64,000 bases of DNA from Salipaludibacillus aurantiacus. GTDB taxonomy: Bacteria > Bacillota > Bacilli > Bacillales > Salisediminibacteriaceae. Below the pieces are notes generated by a model. It worked only from the letters and a program-made list of their open reading frames with translations. It was not told where the DNA came from and made no database searches. How positions within the stretch are numbered: the first letter of the stretch is position 1; each line of letters begins with the position of its first letter. The DNA lies in contig NZ_FOGT01000007.1 in assembly GCF_900111295.1 (NCBI RefSeq), forward strand, positions 174,652-238,651, read 5' to 3'. This document shows positions 8,502-17,372 of this stretch, one piece after another. The translations under genes and the position numbers were made by a program.

Positions 8502-9071
8502 CTAACCTTTGCCTATCTCTTTTGTATGAGTCAATTCAGCCTCAATAATATACCTGTCGGGAGCCGCTCCTAAAAGGTAAAACGGATAACACGTGGAGAG
8601 TGTCAGTGTTGCCTGGTCTTTATCCACCACAACCGAGGTGTCCTCTGCAGAGGTAATCCATATATCACTAATCATGTAAGTATATGAAATACCGTTATAG
8701 TCAACGATCATCTTATCCCCTTCCTGCAGATCCCCAAGTTCACGAAATACCGTATCCCGGTGGCCGCTTAACAATGTATGGCGTTCCTCATCCGGGGGCC
8801 CGGTCCATTCACTTTCGTGCATGCCTACCCCTTGATCCAGCGCATCATTCTCTGTCCCCCAATATGTTAAATACTGTTTGTCTAAAACAGGAATTTTTAA
8901 TACCGCAATTTCCTCACCTGGTTCAAGGTGGTTTCTGTCCAATTCCTGGCTGGGTGTTTCCCGCTCATCATTAATTTTCATAACCCCCGAGGTCGCTGAC
9001 TGGTATTCATAAAAAAAATTACCGATAAAAACTGCTCCGAGTATTAGAAAAAACAGCCCAAGTTTTTTCAT
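8502..9071 (-). CDS. srtD: Class D sortase
   Basis: A 189-residue membrane-anchored transpeptidase. Residues 4-20 are an N-terminal signal anchor (LGLFFLILGAVFIG). The catalytic His is in LLSGHRDTVF, the Cys in LTLSTCYPF and the Arg in APDRYIIEA; the TLSTCYPF signature is typical of class D. Class D sortases of Bacillus recognise LPXTA rather than LPXTG, and the gene immediately upstream encodes a protein ending in LPETA, so enzyme and substrate match. AAAGGAG lies 11 bases before the ATG. A hairpin terminator (9141-9181) separates the pair, so the sortase may be made at a lower level than the substrate. Confidence 0.88.
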   Translation of the reverse strand: MKKLGLFFLILGAVFIGNFFYEYQSATSGVMKINDERETPSQELDRNHLEPGEEIAVLKIPVLDKQYLTYWGTENDALDQGVGMHESEWTGPPDEERHTLLSGHRDTVFRELGDLQEGDKMIVDYNGISYTYMISDIWITSAEDTSVVVDKDQATLTLSTCYPFYLLGAAPDRYIIEAELTHTKEIGKG

Positions 9072-9140
9072 AGATCCAGTAACTCCTTTACCAGAGTGTT
9101 CATTTATCTTATCTACCTTTCGGCTTCCAGTTAGAAAACA

Positions 9141-9181
9141 AGCAGTTCACTTAGACATGTTATTTGTAAGTGAGAGCTGCT
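9141..9181 (-). terminator. Terminator/attenuator between the adhesin and sortase D genes
   Basis: On the minus strand GCAGCTCTCACTTA pairs with TAAGTGAACTGCT across a loop and is followed by TGTTTTC. It lies just after the adhesin stop at 9227. Confidence 0.6.
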
Positions 9182-9226
9182 TTCTAACAAGCTACCTCGT
9201 AAAAACTTTTATAAACAACTATCCCA

Positions 9227-12200
9227 TTATGCTTTTCTTTGTCTTACGCTACTGACTATAAGCAGTGCGAAACCTAAGAGAATAAATATACTTCCGAACA
9301 CGATCAGATTGAACATATTAGTTGCAGTTTCAGGCAATGTTCCACCGTCATCTTTAGTTTCTCTCTTTTTTGCTTCGGTACCAGCCGTTTCGTCTGAACT
9401 ATCACCATAATCATCTTTTTCAGACTCAGCGGCAGGTTCTTCTATATCCTCTGGTGCAGATGGTTTTTTCGGTTCATACGTATTAGTCAAATCAAAACCA
9501 ACCACTTGAACCGTGTAACCAGAAACCTCATTCTCACCAACAGTGTAAACATACCTGCTCCCCGCCTCATCAAATTCAGGCAGATCTATGAATGCATATG
9601 TCCAATCGTCATCGTCAGTTACCTCTGTCGTATCTAAAGCTTCGCCGTTCTGATACAGCACTACCATGATAGACTCAGGACGATCTTGGTCAGTGTCGTT
9701 TTTCCAAGTCTTACTCCCCTCTACTGAAGTGCTGCCTGTTCGCAGATTCGTAATGTTATAGCCATTCACAGACGAAGCATAACCTTTGACCTCATGCTCC
9801 TCCACTGTATACGTAATCGATTGGCCATCTTTATCATAAGCCTGGAGATTCTCAAACGTATGCTCCCAGCCACTCTTTGCTGTCACGTCAACCGTGTCAT
9901 ATACAACGCCGTTCCGAAGCAAGTCGACCGTGATCACTGCTGGACGGTCCTCTGAGTCATCATCCAACCAGGCTTTCGTAACAGTTACTGAGGTTTTGTC
10001 CGTTCGTGTATTGACCAGCTCATAATCATTAATTTCTGATTCATAGCCTGGCACCCCGTGTTCAGCCACCGTGTATTCATAAGGCTCGCCTTGATGATTA
10101 AATTTATCAAGACCTTTAAAGGTATAGGCCCAATCCATTTCAGCATCTATTTCCTCTGTCTCAATGACCACGCCGTCTTGCAGTAAGTTCACCATAATTT
10201 CTTCCGGACGGTCTTCCGGGTCGTCATCCCGCCAGGTCTTTGTCACATCCACATCAACCGTTCCCGATCGCACGTTAGTAATATCAAAACCATCTATTGA
10301 GGTCTCATAGCCGCTCACCGGTTCTTCTTCAATTGTGTAATTATACGCAACACCCTGTTCATCATATTCCGGCAGCTCTTCGAAAGTATAAACCCAGCCA
10401 TCGTCAGCTGTAACTTTCGCTTCTTTTAATACTTCATCGTTTTGCAGAAGAGCCACATTGATAAAATCAGGACGGTCTTCCGACTCACCATCCAGCCACG
10501 CCTTTGTCACCTCTATCGATGTTTTACCGGACCGGACGTTTGTCATCTTGAATCCGTCATTTGTGGTCTCGATCGATTGCTGTTCGTAACCTTCCACAAG
10601 TGCTTCTTCTACCGTGTATTTGTAAGCTTTTCCTTCTCCATCAAAAGCAGGCAGATTTTCGAATACATAAGCCCAATTACCGTCATGCCCCGGATTAGCA
10701 ACCGTTACTGTTTCCTCTTCAACCTGCTCATTATTTCGGAAAAGTTTTAATATGAGTTCATCAGGACGGTCAGATGCATTCTCATCGATCCATACTTTCT
10801 CCACTGCAATATCTGTTACTCCAATTCGGGTGTTGATAATGTCATAGCCGTTTACAGCTGCCTCATAACCAGCCGGTACTGACGCTTCTTTTACCGAATA
10901 AGAGTAAGGCACACCGTCAGAATCAAATTCATCCAGCCCTGTGAAAGTGTAGATCCATTTTCCATCTGCAGCTGCAGTCTCTTCTTTAAGAAAATTATCG
11001 TCCCCTTTACGGGTCAAATGTATCGTTATCTCTTCCGGGCGCTCATCCGAATTGTCGTCAAACCAGATCTTTTGACCTTCTATATCTGTTATACCTGAGC
11101 GTACGTTAGTGATATTAAAAGTATTATTTTCTTCAGAGATGAACGTCTCATAACCCGCCACAGGCACCTCTTCAATTTTATAGTCATATTCTTTCCCTTG
11201 ATCATTAAATGCCTTAAGCCCTTCAAACACATAAGTCCAGTTTCCTTTACTATCCGGACGGATTTCCTGTCGGATTATGGCGTCTTCCGGGTATTCTTCT
11301 TCATCATATGGTTTTTGGAATAGTTCAATTGATATAGCGTCTGGACGCACTGATGTTTCTTGTTCATCTTTCCATTCTTTAGTCACAACAATATCTTTCT
11401 CTCCGGTACTTACATTAATAATTTCAAAACCGTTCTCCATATCACCCATAATACCTTTTAAAGTGTAACTATCATCCTGGTCTTTCTCTTCAACTGTGTA
11501 ATCATACAACTCACCATCTGTATTATAGACCGGTAAATTATTAAAAGTGTAGGTCCACGGATCACTAATAGCAACCGAACCACCTAAAGGATTTCCGTCT
11601 TGATGAAGCTGGACCTTTACTTTTTCCGGACGGTCACCAAAACGGTCATTATCGTCTTTCCAGGTTTTTTTAATTTTAATATCCCGCGTTAAAACGTTTG
11701 TCAGCTCAAAGCCCTCTTCAACATTGCCTGTAATACTTCCTTCAAGCTGATAGTCGGCTGTATCTTGTTCTTCGATCATATAGTCAAATTTCTCTCCATT
11801 TGAATCAACGGCATCTAGTTCTTCAAATGTATAGACCCAGTCATCCTCGCTTGTGAGGTTAGCTTCGTCAACCTTTTCGCCGTTTCGCAACAGGCTGACG
11901 GCGATGGTTTCAGGTCTCAGCCCTCCCTCATTATCTTTGTCATTCCATCGCTTCTTAATATGGAGGTCGACTAATTCATAATTTAATACTTCCAAGTCAA
12001 CTGTTTCATCTAATGCAAATTCAATCTCAAATTCGATGTCAGCCCAATGCTCTTGATACCCATCTAGCTGCTCTATTTCTTCAAAGACATACTGACCCGG
12101 TCGCAGATCTTCAACCAGGATTTGACCATTTTCATCAGTTGCATGAGTTGTTTTATCATACGTGCCACCATTGACTAATGAAATAGCTCTCAATGAAAAC

Positions 12201-13123
12201 TGCACACCTTCCAATGGTTCTTCAGAATCACCGTCTATTTTCTTAAGCGCCGCTGAACCAGTGATAATGTTATTCTTAATCGTTGAGATCGTAATCGTTT
12301 CAGTGTCTGTTCCTGTTTGTACTTTAAACGATTCGGTTAAACCGTCACCTTTAATCGTGTACCCATTTGGAGCAGCTGTTTCTTTTAAGATATATTCACC
12401 TTCCGGCAACCCTGTAATACTTAGCTCACCGTTAGAATCTGTTACTAAGCCTGTAAAACCGTCAATTGTTTCATCGGTATTGCCGGCAGACACCACATCA
12501 AATACTGCTCCTGTTAGGTTATATCCGCTTTCTGCATCTTCTTTCTTCAACTGTATATCAGCATATGGACTGTTTTCAAATTCAGCGCTTACCGTCCGGC
12601 TGTTATGAACATCAGAAAGTGTCACCTCTACTTCAATAGGCTTATCACTCAAATAATATCCTTCTGGTGGAAATGCTTCTTCTATTTGATATGTTCCTGG
12701 TTTTAAGCCATCAAAATTAACGATGCCCTTTTCATTAGTTGTGGCTGTCTGCTTCTGAGCATTATATTCTCCTTCTTTATAGGTGAGAATAAATTCAGCA
12801 CCAGAAAGAGGTTGTCCGTTCACACCATCTACTTTTGTTAATTCGATTGAAGCAGAACGTACGTCGTTACCAAGTGTACCTCCCCCAATTTCCATCGGTC
12901 TATGCTGGCTTCGTTTAATTTCAAATGCGATTGCTTCACCCTCTGCCATTTCAAACCCGAATGGCGCCCGCGTTTCAACAAGTTGATATTTTCCAGGACG
13001 TAAGTCGCCAGTGTCAACTAACCCTTCTGCGTCAGAGACCACCGTCCGAACCACCTCGCCAGATTCTGTCTGAACCTCGAAGTGTGCCCCTTGAAGTCCT
13101 GTTGCGGGATTCTCAGCATCCAC
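9227..13123 (-). CDS. C-terminal part of the LPETA adhesin (SpaA and Cna_B repeats, sorting signal)
   Basis: The 1,298-codon downstream frame. The first ATG-like start is internal to a SpaA domain and has no signal peptide or convincing ribosome site, so it is unlikely to be translated independently. It has four SpaA-type prealbumin-like domains (KVDGVNGQPLSGAEF, KKEDAESGYNLTGAVF, KKIDGDSEEPLEGVQF and the interrupted first one), then nine Cna B-type repeats with the signature W-x-D-x(4)-RP followed by Y-x-YTVEE (TKAWLDDDSEDRPAVITV, for example). Glu in YTVEE/YTIEE strands is the usual isopeptide catalyst. The C-terminus is LPETATNMFNLIVFGS plus a hydrophobic helix and RQRKA, a class D sortase signal. 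Confidence 0.8.
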   Translation of the reverse strand: MDAENPATGLQGAHFEVQTESGEVVRTVVSDAEGLVDTGDLRPGKYQLVETRAPFGFEMAEGEAIAFEIKRSQHRPMEIGGGTLGNDVRSASIELTKVDGVNGQPLSGAEFILTYKEGEYNAQKQTATTNEKGIVNFDGLKPGTYQIEEAFPPEGYYLSDKPIEVEVTLSDVHNSRTVSAEFENSPYADIQLKKEDAESGYNLTGAVFDVVSAGNTDETIDGFTGLVTDSNGELSITGLPEGEYILKETAAPNGYTIKGDGLTESFKVQTGTDTETITISTIKNNIITGSAALKKIDGDSEEPLEGVQFSLRAISLVNGGTYDKTTHATDENGQILVEDLRPGQYVFEEIEQLDGYQEHWADIEFEIEFALDETVDLEVLNYELVDLHIKKRWNDKDNEGGLRPETIAVSLLRNGEKVDEANLTSEDDWVYTFEELDAVDSNGEKFDYMIEEQDTADYQLEGSITGNVEEGFELTNVLTRDIKIKKTWKDDNDRFGDRPEKVKVQLHQDGNPLGGSVAISDPWTYTFNNLPVYNTDGELYDYTVEEKDQDDSYTLKGIMGDMENGFEIINVSTGEKDIVVTKEWKDEQETSVRPDAISIELFQKPYDEEEYPEDAIIRQEIRPDSKGNWTYVFEGLKAFNDQGKEYDYKIEEVPVAGYETFISEENNTFNITNVRSGITDIEGQKIWFDDNSDERPEEITIHLTRKGDDNFLKEETAAADGKWIYTFTGLDEFDSDGVPYSYSVKEASVPAGYEAAVNGYDIINTRIGVTDIAVEKVWIDENASDRPDELILKLFRNNEQVEEETVTVANPGHDGNWAYVFENLPAFDGEGKAYKYTVEEALVEGYEQQSIETTNDGFKMTNVRSGKTSIEVTKAWLDGESEDRPDFINVALLQNDEVLKEAKVTADDGWVYTFEELPEYDEQGVAYNYTIEEEPVSGYETSIDGFDITNVRSGTVDVDVTKTWRDDDPEDRPEEIMVNLLQDGVVIETEEIDAEMDWAYTFKGLDKFNHQGEPYEYTVAEHGVPGYESEINDYELVNTRTDKTSVTVTKAWLDDDSEDRPAVITVDLLRNGVVYDTVDVTAKSGWEHTFENLQAYDKDGQSITYTVEEHEVKGYASSVNGYNITNLRTGSTSVEGSKTWKNDTDQDRPESIMVVLYQNGEALDTTEVTDDDDWTYAFIDLPEFDEAGSRYVYTVGENEVSGYTVQVVGFDLTNTYEPKKPSAPEDIEEPAAESEKDDYGDSSDETAGTEAKKRETKDDGGTLPETATNMFNLIVFGSIFILLGFALLIVSSVRQRKA

Positions 13124-13161
13124 TTTTGTAAGAAACGCGCTGCCAGGAATAAGTTCATTTT

Positions 13162-16100
13162 CTACTGTGATTTCTTCAATCTCCGTTTGTTTTTCTTCAA
13201 TGGTAAATCGATGTTCTTTATTGTTTTCCTGGTAATCGTCTGCTGCTTGCGTTTCTTTAAAGTAATAGTCCCCGGTTCTAAATCTTCTATATAAATAACG
13301 CCCTTCTCATCAGTGTAGTAAGGACCGTTAACAGCTTTTCCTGCTGCATTTTTTAATTCAAAGGTCACACCTTCGAGAGGTTCTCCGTCTGTCCCATCAA
13401 TTTTTGTCAATTGAACGTGCCGCCTAATTTCTTTATTCGTAACCTCAACTTCTGTCTTGTTTTGATTAACCGTCACAGTTTCGGGCTCGTCTATACCTGC
13501 CACATATCCTTCAGGAGCTTCTGATTCTATTAATAGATAGTCACCATATAACAAATTGTTAAAAACAACTATACCGTTCTCATTTGATACACCAGTACCG
13601 AGTAACACCTCTCCAGTATGGTCGTAAAGGTCAAACGATGCCCCTTCCAAAGTTTCATTAGTCTTGTCAAAGTCTACCTTTGTAACTTGCAGGGAACCGA
13701 CCTCACCAGAAATTGAACCACTTATATTATCAAATCTGATAGCATTTGAAGTATCACTGCTGTCACTGATGGCTTCTTCACCTTCACCTTCAAATGTTAC
13801 TGTGTTGGCAATTGTTCCATCTTCTTCGAACAGAATATACGTTTTATATTCTAAGATGTAGGCTCTGTCGAGCGTATTCTCAAATTTCACAGTAAATGAC
13901 TCTTGTCCACTTTCGTCTTCCTTAAAATCCAATGAGTAATCTTCATCTTCTTCTAGAATCGCATTCGGATCTTTTTTAATATTTTTCCCGTCAATTACGG
14001 TTCCATAAATAACTACTGTATCTCTTAAAATTGTCTGATTAATACTTGGTGTATCTGCAATCTCAAGGTCTGATACCGTCGATTGGCTGAAGTTAATATT
14101 AATGCCCCAATTGACTATACGGCCATTTGTCTCATCCTGTTTTCCAGATTTACTTAAAAATTCCCCGCCATAGTCTGGAGTAACCTTGGCATAAAGCTCA
14201 ATGTCACCCTTGCTGCTGGAGACAGTTGCTTTATTAGTATATTCACCTTTTAACGTGCGACCGTTAAGATCTGTCTTATACTTAACAACGTAAGAGGCAG
14301 TAATATCATCAAGCCTGACGGTAAAGCCAGGTTCCCCGTCAGGACCTTCAGCCGTTTCGATTACAGCATCGGTAACCTCATCCCCTATATCATAATCATT
14401 GTCACTCCCGGTTAGCTTCATCTCATAAACTTTAACACTGCCAATCTCAAAATTCTGATTGCCTAAAATATAATCTTCTACGAGCACATCATTAAGTGTT
14501 TCATTATTATAGTTTACTCCAATAGTCCACGTGATTTCTTTATCCTCAATGTTATAACTGCCATGCTTAAACCCGTTGTTTTTCGTATAATCATCCGGGT
14601 CAAATACGGCCTCATCTTCACGTGTCACCGTATCTGATTCACCTTCAGGGAGCCATTCAAGCGAAGCATTGTTTGTGTAACCGTCACTTCCTCTGCCCGC
14701 TTCGTCAAAATTAATAGATGTAATATACCTAAGGTCGACGCGTTTCTCTAAGTCCTGATGAAACTCTATTTTAATTTCTCTTATTGATTCATCGTAGCTA
14801 TAGGTATACTGATCCCCTTCTGTCCATCGAGTACCATCATACAGTACCTTTAAATCTTCCGGTGAAAATCCTTCAGGCAATCTATCTGTAAAGACAACAT
14901 TCCCCATCACTTGTTCATCACGATTTATTAATACCGACCAGTTCGTTTCTTTCGCTTGGTAGTCAGTTGAACCATGTGATTTGATGAAAATGCCTTGGCT
15001 AATCGGCCGACTGCCTTTTGATATGTTATTAAACTCGTCTGAGATGATATTATCTACGTTAATATCAGCATCCACACGGTCTACTGCTGTTGTCTGATAC
15101 ACTATTTTATAAGCGTCATCAATCTGATCTGCAAATTGAAATTCAAAACCATTATCTGTGACTATTAACGTATAAGCGTCAGGGCTGAGATTTGTCGCCC
15201 CCGCTTCCTCTCCCGTGTTCTGATCAATTTCCACAGTCATCACCTCAAAGCTGCTGTCCACTAATGTCTGGTTGAAGCCAAATATGTCAGCAAGCTTAGC
15301 GTCTTCCTGCAGAATATCTTTCTCATCATAGTTATATCTTACTTCCCAAGTGATTGTCTGGGAAACATCATCGTAATGTGCGGCCTCTTTCTCGAGAGGC
15401 TTGCCGCGGATGACAGAAACACTTGCTTCTGTACTGATTGGTTCATACTCTTCTCCAGATAATGTCACGTCGTTTTTATATGTCTCTCCGGCCATATCGT
15501 TAACTTCTGTCTCATAAATCACCCTATAGGCTGAATCAACCGTTCCAAGCGCAAGCGGAAACGCAGAGCCAAATGTATGTTCCGTTAACTCAACAGTGCC
15601 ATCTATTGTACCGTTGGCATTCATATCCAGGCGATAAACTTTTAAAGACCCCTCTATAAATGAATGGTCCCCTTCTGTTAATAGATCTTCTAATACAGCA
15701 TTATCAATCGTCTGCAAATTTTTATTAAAGTCTACTGTCCACTCTATCGTTTCGGTATTGTAGCCGCGATTCCCGATTCCTTGCTTTTCAATGGCAGGTG
15801 CGTCAGGAATGAATTTTATTGGAAACTCCAGACTTTCTTCCCCGGCAATAGGAAATGTAATGGTGTCACCGGTGGCTGGGCCATCATATTCATCATGGAT
15901 ATTGGATTCCAGAGTTATTTTCCCGGATATATTAGATTCCATCTCAATATTTTCATTGAATGTAATAATAATGTCATTGCCATCTGTATAGAAAGTCCCA
16001 AAAACAGTTCCATCTTCACGAACTAGATCCTGTCGATTGGCTTCTGAAACCCGGGGGATGTTGAACATTGACGGAACCTCAATTGTGAAGGTTGATCCTC

Positions 16101-17052
16101 CGCCATACGTGTGGGTATCAGGTAAAGCAAAGTCGTAATCCAGTACGAACTTTGATTGATTATAAGGACTCTCTATAACGATTTCTTCTCCGCCTCTGAG
16201 CTCGTCACCATCCTGTGTCAACGTGACACCAATAATAATATTTTCTTTAATCTCAGTACTCACAGCAGAGAAATCACGTGTTGTTTCCAGTAAATCATCT
16301 TCACTGGATGCCTTTTCCTCTTCAAACTGGGAATTTTTACTTTCCTCAGCTTTGTCTTTTAATTCATTTTCTGTATCAGCTTCCTTATTTCCTGTGCCGG
16401 CTTCTTTGGCTTCTTCCGACTCTTCTTCATTTCCTGCGCCAGCTTCTTCGGTCCCTTTGGCCTCTTCCTCATTTTCTATACCTGCTTCTTCATTCTCATC
16501 TGATTCTTCTTCCTTTTTCTTATCCGTCAAATTTACATTATCTGCTCGTTCTTCAGAGTTATTGTCAGATTGCTCATCAGTGGCAGCCCCATTTACCTCT
16601 TTTTCACTGGTTACAGCGTGGATCGAGATAGTGCCTTCCACATCTTCATACTCTTCTATAAGCTCATTAAATGTCACAGTTAATGGTTGATCAGGTAAGA
16701 TGACATAATTTCCAACTTCCACACTGTCTTTCTCTTCATCCTTCTTAATGATTAAATCACCCGCTATTTCCTGTTTTATATGTAATTCATCGGGTAAATG
16801 CAGGACTTCTGAGTAGTCTCCTGTTATTTCGAATTTTTCATCAGACCACGTAACTGTTACGTTTATATTTTCGGATTTCCCCGCGTCTTCCAAGTCTACT
16901 AGCTGACCTTCATTATCAGTGAACGTCATGTCTTTAAAAACACTTGTTTCATTGTCACTTGCTGAAGCTGTCAACGGGACCAATACACTGCTTGATACCG
17001 TTTGAAAAACCAGCGCCAAAATCAGCAACATGTTTAACGTCTTTTTAGCCAT
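13162..17052 (-). CDS. N-terminal part of the LPETA adhesin (signal peptide, acidic linker, Cna collagen-binding-like domains)
   Basis: The 1,296-codon upstream frame. It starts MAKKTLNMLLILALVF with a Sec signal peptide ending near ASAS (about residue 31); the ribosome site (GAAAGAG) is weak. Residues about 150-260 are a Glu/Ser-rich repeat linker (EEAGAGNEEESEEAKEAGTG). Five tandem modules of about 150 residues follow, each with a W-x-V core (ETIEWTVDFN, QTITWEVRYN, KETNWSVLIN, KEITWTIGVN, GRIVNWGINI) and a tail like GSLKVYRLD, the pattern of collagen-binding Cna-type domains. Two SpaA-type domains (VTKVDFDKTNETLEGASFDL; LTKIDGTDGEPLEGVTFEL) precede the frameshift. Alone it would lack any anchor and would be secreted. 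Confidence 0.75.
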   Translation of the reverse strand: MAKKTLNMLLILALVFQTVSSSVLVPLTASASDNETSVFKDMTFTDNEGQLVDLEDAGKSENINVTVTWSDEKFEITGDYSEVLHLPDELHIKQEIAGDLIIKKDEEKDSVEVGNYVILPDQPLTVTFNELIEEYEDVEGTISIHAVTSEKEVNGAATDEQSDNNSEERADNVNLTDKKKEEESDENEEAGIENEEEAKGTEEAGAGNEEESEEAKEAGTGNKEADTENELKDKAEESKNSQFEEEKASSEDDLLETTRDFSAVSTEIKENIIIGVTLTQDGDELRGGEEIVIESPYNQSKFVLDYDFALPDTHTYGGGSTFTIEVPSMFNIPRVSEANRQDLVREDGTVFGTFYTDGNDIIITFNENIEMESNISGKITLESNIHDEYDGPATGDTITFPIAGEESLEFPIKFIPDAPAIEKQGIGNRGYNTETIEWTVDFNKNLQTIDNAVLEDLLTEGDHSFIEGSLKVYRLDMNANGTIDGTVELTEHTFGSAFPLALGTVDSAYRVIYETEVNDMAGETYKNDVTLSGEEYEPISTEASVSVIRGKPLEKEAAHYDDVSQTITWEVRYNYDEKDILQEDAKLADIFGFNQTLVDSSFEVMTVEIDQNTGEEAGATNLSPDAYTLIVTDNGFEFQFADQIDDAYKIVYQTTAVDRVDADINVDNIISDEFNNISKGSRPISQGIFIKSHGSTDYQAKETNWSVLINRDEQVMGNVVFTDRLPEGFSPEDLKVLYDGTRWTEGDQYTYSYDESIREIKIEFHQDLEKRVDLRYITSINFDEAGRGSDGYTNNASLEWLPEGESDTVTREDEAVFDPDDYTKNNGFKHGSYNIEDKEITWTIGVNYNNETLNDVLVEDYILGNQNFEIGSVKVYEMKLTGSDNDYDIGDEVTDAVIETAEGPDGEPGFTVRLDDITASYVVKYKTDLNGRTLKGEYTNKATVSSSKGDIELYAKVTPDYGGEFLSKSGKQDETNGRIVNWGININFSQSTVSDLEIADTPSINQTILRDTVVIYGTVIDGKNIKKDPNAILEEDEDYSLDFKEDESGQESFTVKFENTLDRAYILEYKTYILFEEDGTIANTVTFEGEGEEAISDSSDTSNAIRFDNISGSISGEVGSLQVTKVDFDKTNETLEGASFDLYDHTGEVLLGTGVSNENGIVVFNNLLYGDYLLIESEAPEGYVAGIDEPETVTVNQNKTEVEVTNKEIRRHVQLTKIDGTDGEPLEGVTFELKNAAGKAVNGPYYTDEKGVIYIEDLEPGTITLKKRKQQTITRKTIKNIDLPLKKNKRRLKKSQ

Positions 17053-17136
17053 TTTTAACCAACTCTTTCTATATTAATTATGAAAAAAACTCATTATAAA
17101 GCCATTTGTTGTACACACCGAAAAACAACTGATACA

Positions 17137-17162
17137 TTTAAGCGTGAATCAGTTTAAGCGTG
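17137..17162. promoter_or_regulatory. Direct repeat TTTAAGCGTG in the adhesin/kinase divergent region
   Basis: TTTAAGCGTG occurs at 17137-17146 and again exactly at 17153-17162, a 16-bp period. SARP-type regulators classically bind short direct repeats, and a SARP-type regulator is encoded 3.3 kb away, so this is a candidate binding site by inference. It lies in the 320-bp gap between the adhesin and the hybrid kinase. Confidence 0.4.
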
Positions 17163-17236
17163 TTAATAATTATTGAACTTTCTTGTTTCATGCACATTAT
17201 TAATTGATAACTATGATACAGTAAAAACGAGTTATA

Positions 17237-17252
17237 GAGTCTACCTAGACTC
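17237..17252. promoter_or_regulatory. Inverted repeat upstream of the hybrid kinase
   Basis: GAGTCTA-CC-TAGACTC is a perfect 7-bp-arm palindrome, 121 bp before the kinase start. No U-tract follows, so an operator is more likely than a terminator. Confidence 0.35.
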
Positions 17253-17372
17253 GGATGAACCTGCTAGCTACCTGTGGCACTCCCCCTAATAAAAGACACT
17301 TATTATCCAAATTCAATTTACTAAACTAAACTTTACAAAATCTATACAACACAACCAAGGCAGGAGCATGAT

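Larger units (their letters stand above)
9227..17052 (-). pseudogene. Giant LPETA-anchored Cna/SpaA-repeat adhesin, split by a one-base frameshift
   Basis: Two adjacent frames form one gene of about 2,608 codons. The upstream frame reads IYIEDLEPG and then turns to nonsense; one extra G in the GGGG run at 13270-13273 restores GDYYFKETQAADDY, an E-box-like strand, and joins the downstream frame (VDAENPATGLQGAHFEV). The whole protein has a signal peptide, an acidic Glu-rich linker, five collagen-binding-like domains, six SpaA-type domains, nine Cna B-type repeats and a C-terminal LPETA sorting signal with membrane helix and RQRKA tail. It would be a long fibrous adhesin stiffened by isopeptide bonds and attached by the adjacent class D sortase. 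The frameshift may be a real mutation or phase switch, or a base-calling error. Confidence 0.75.
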
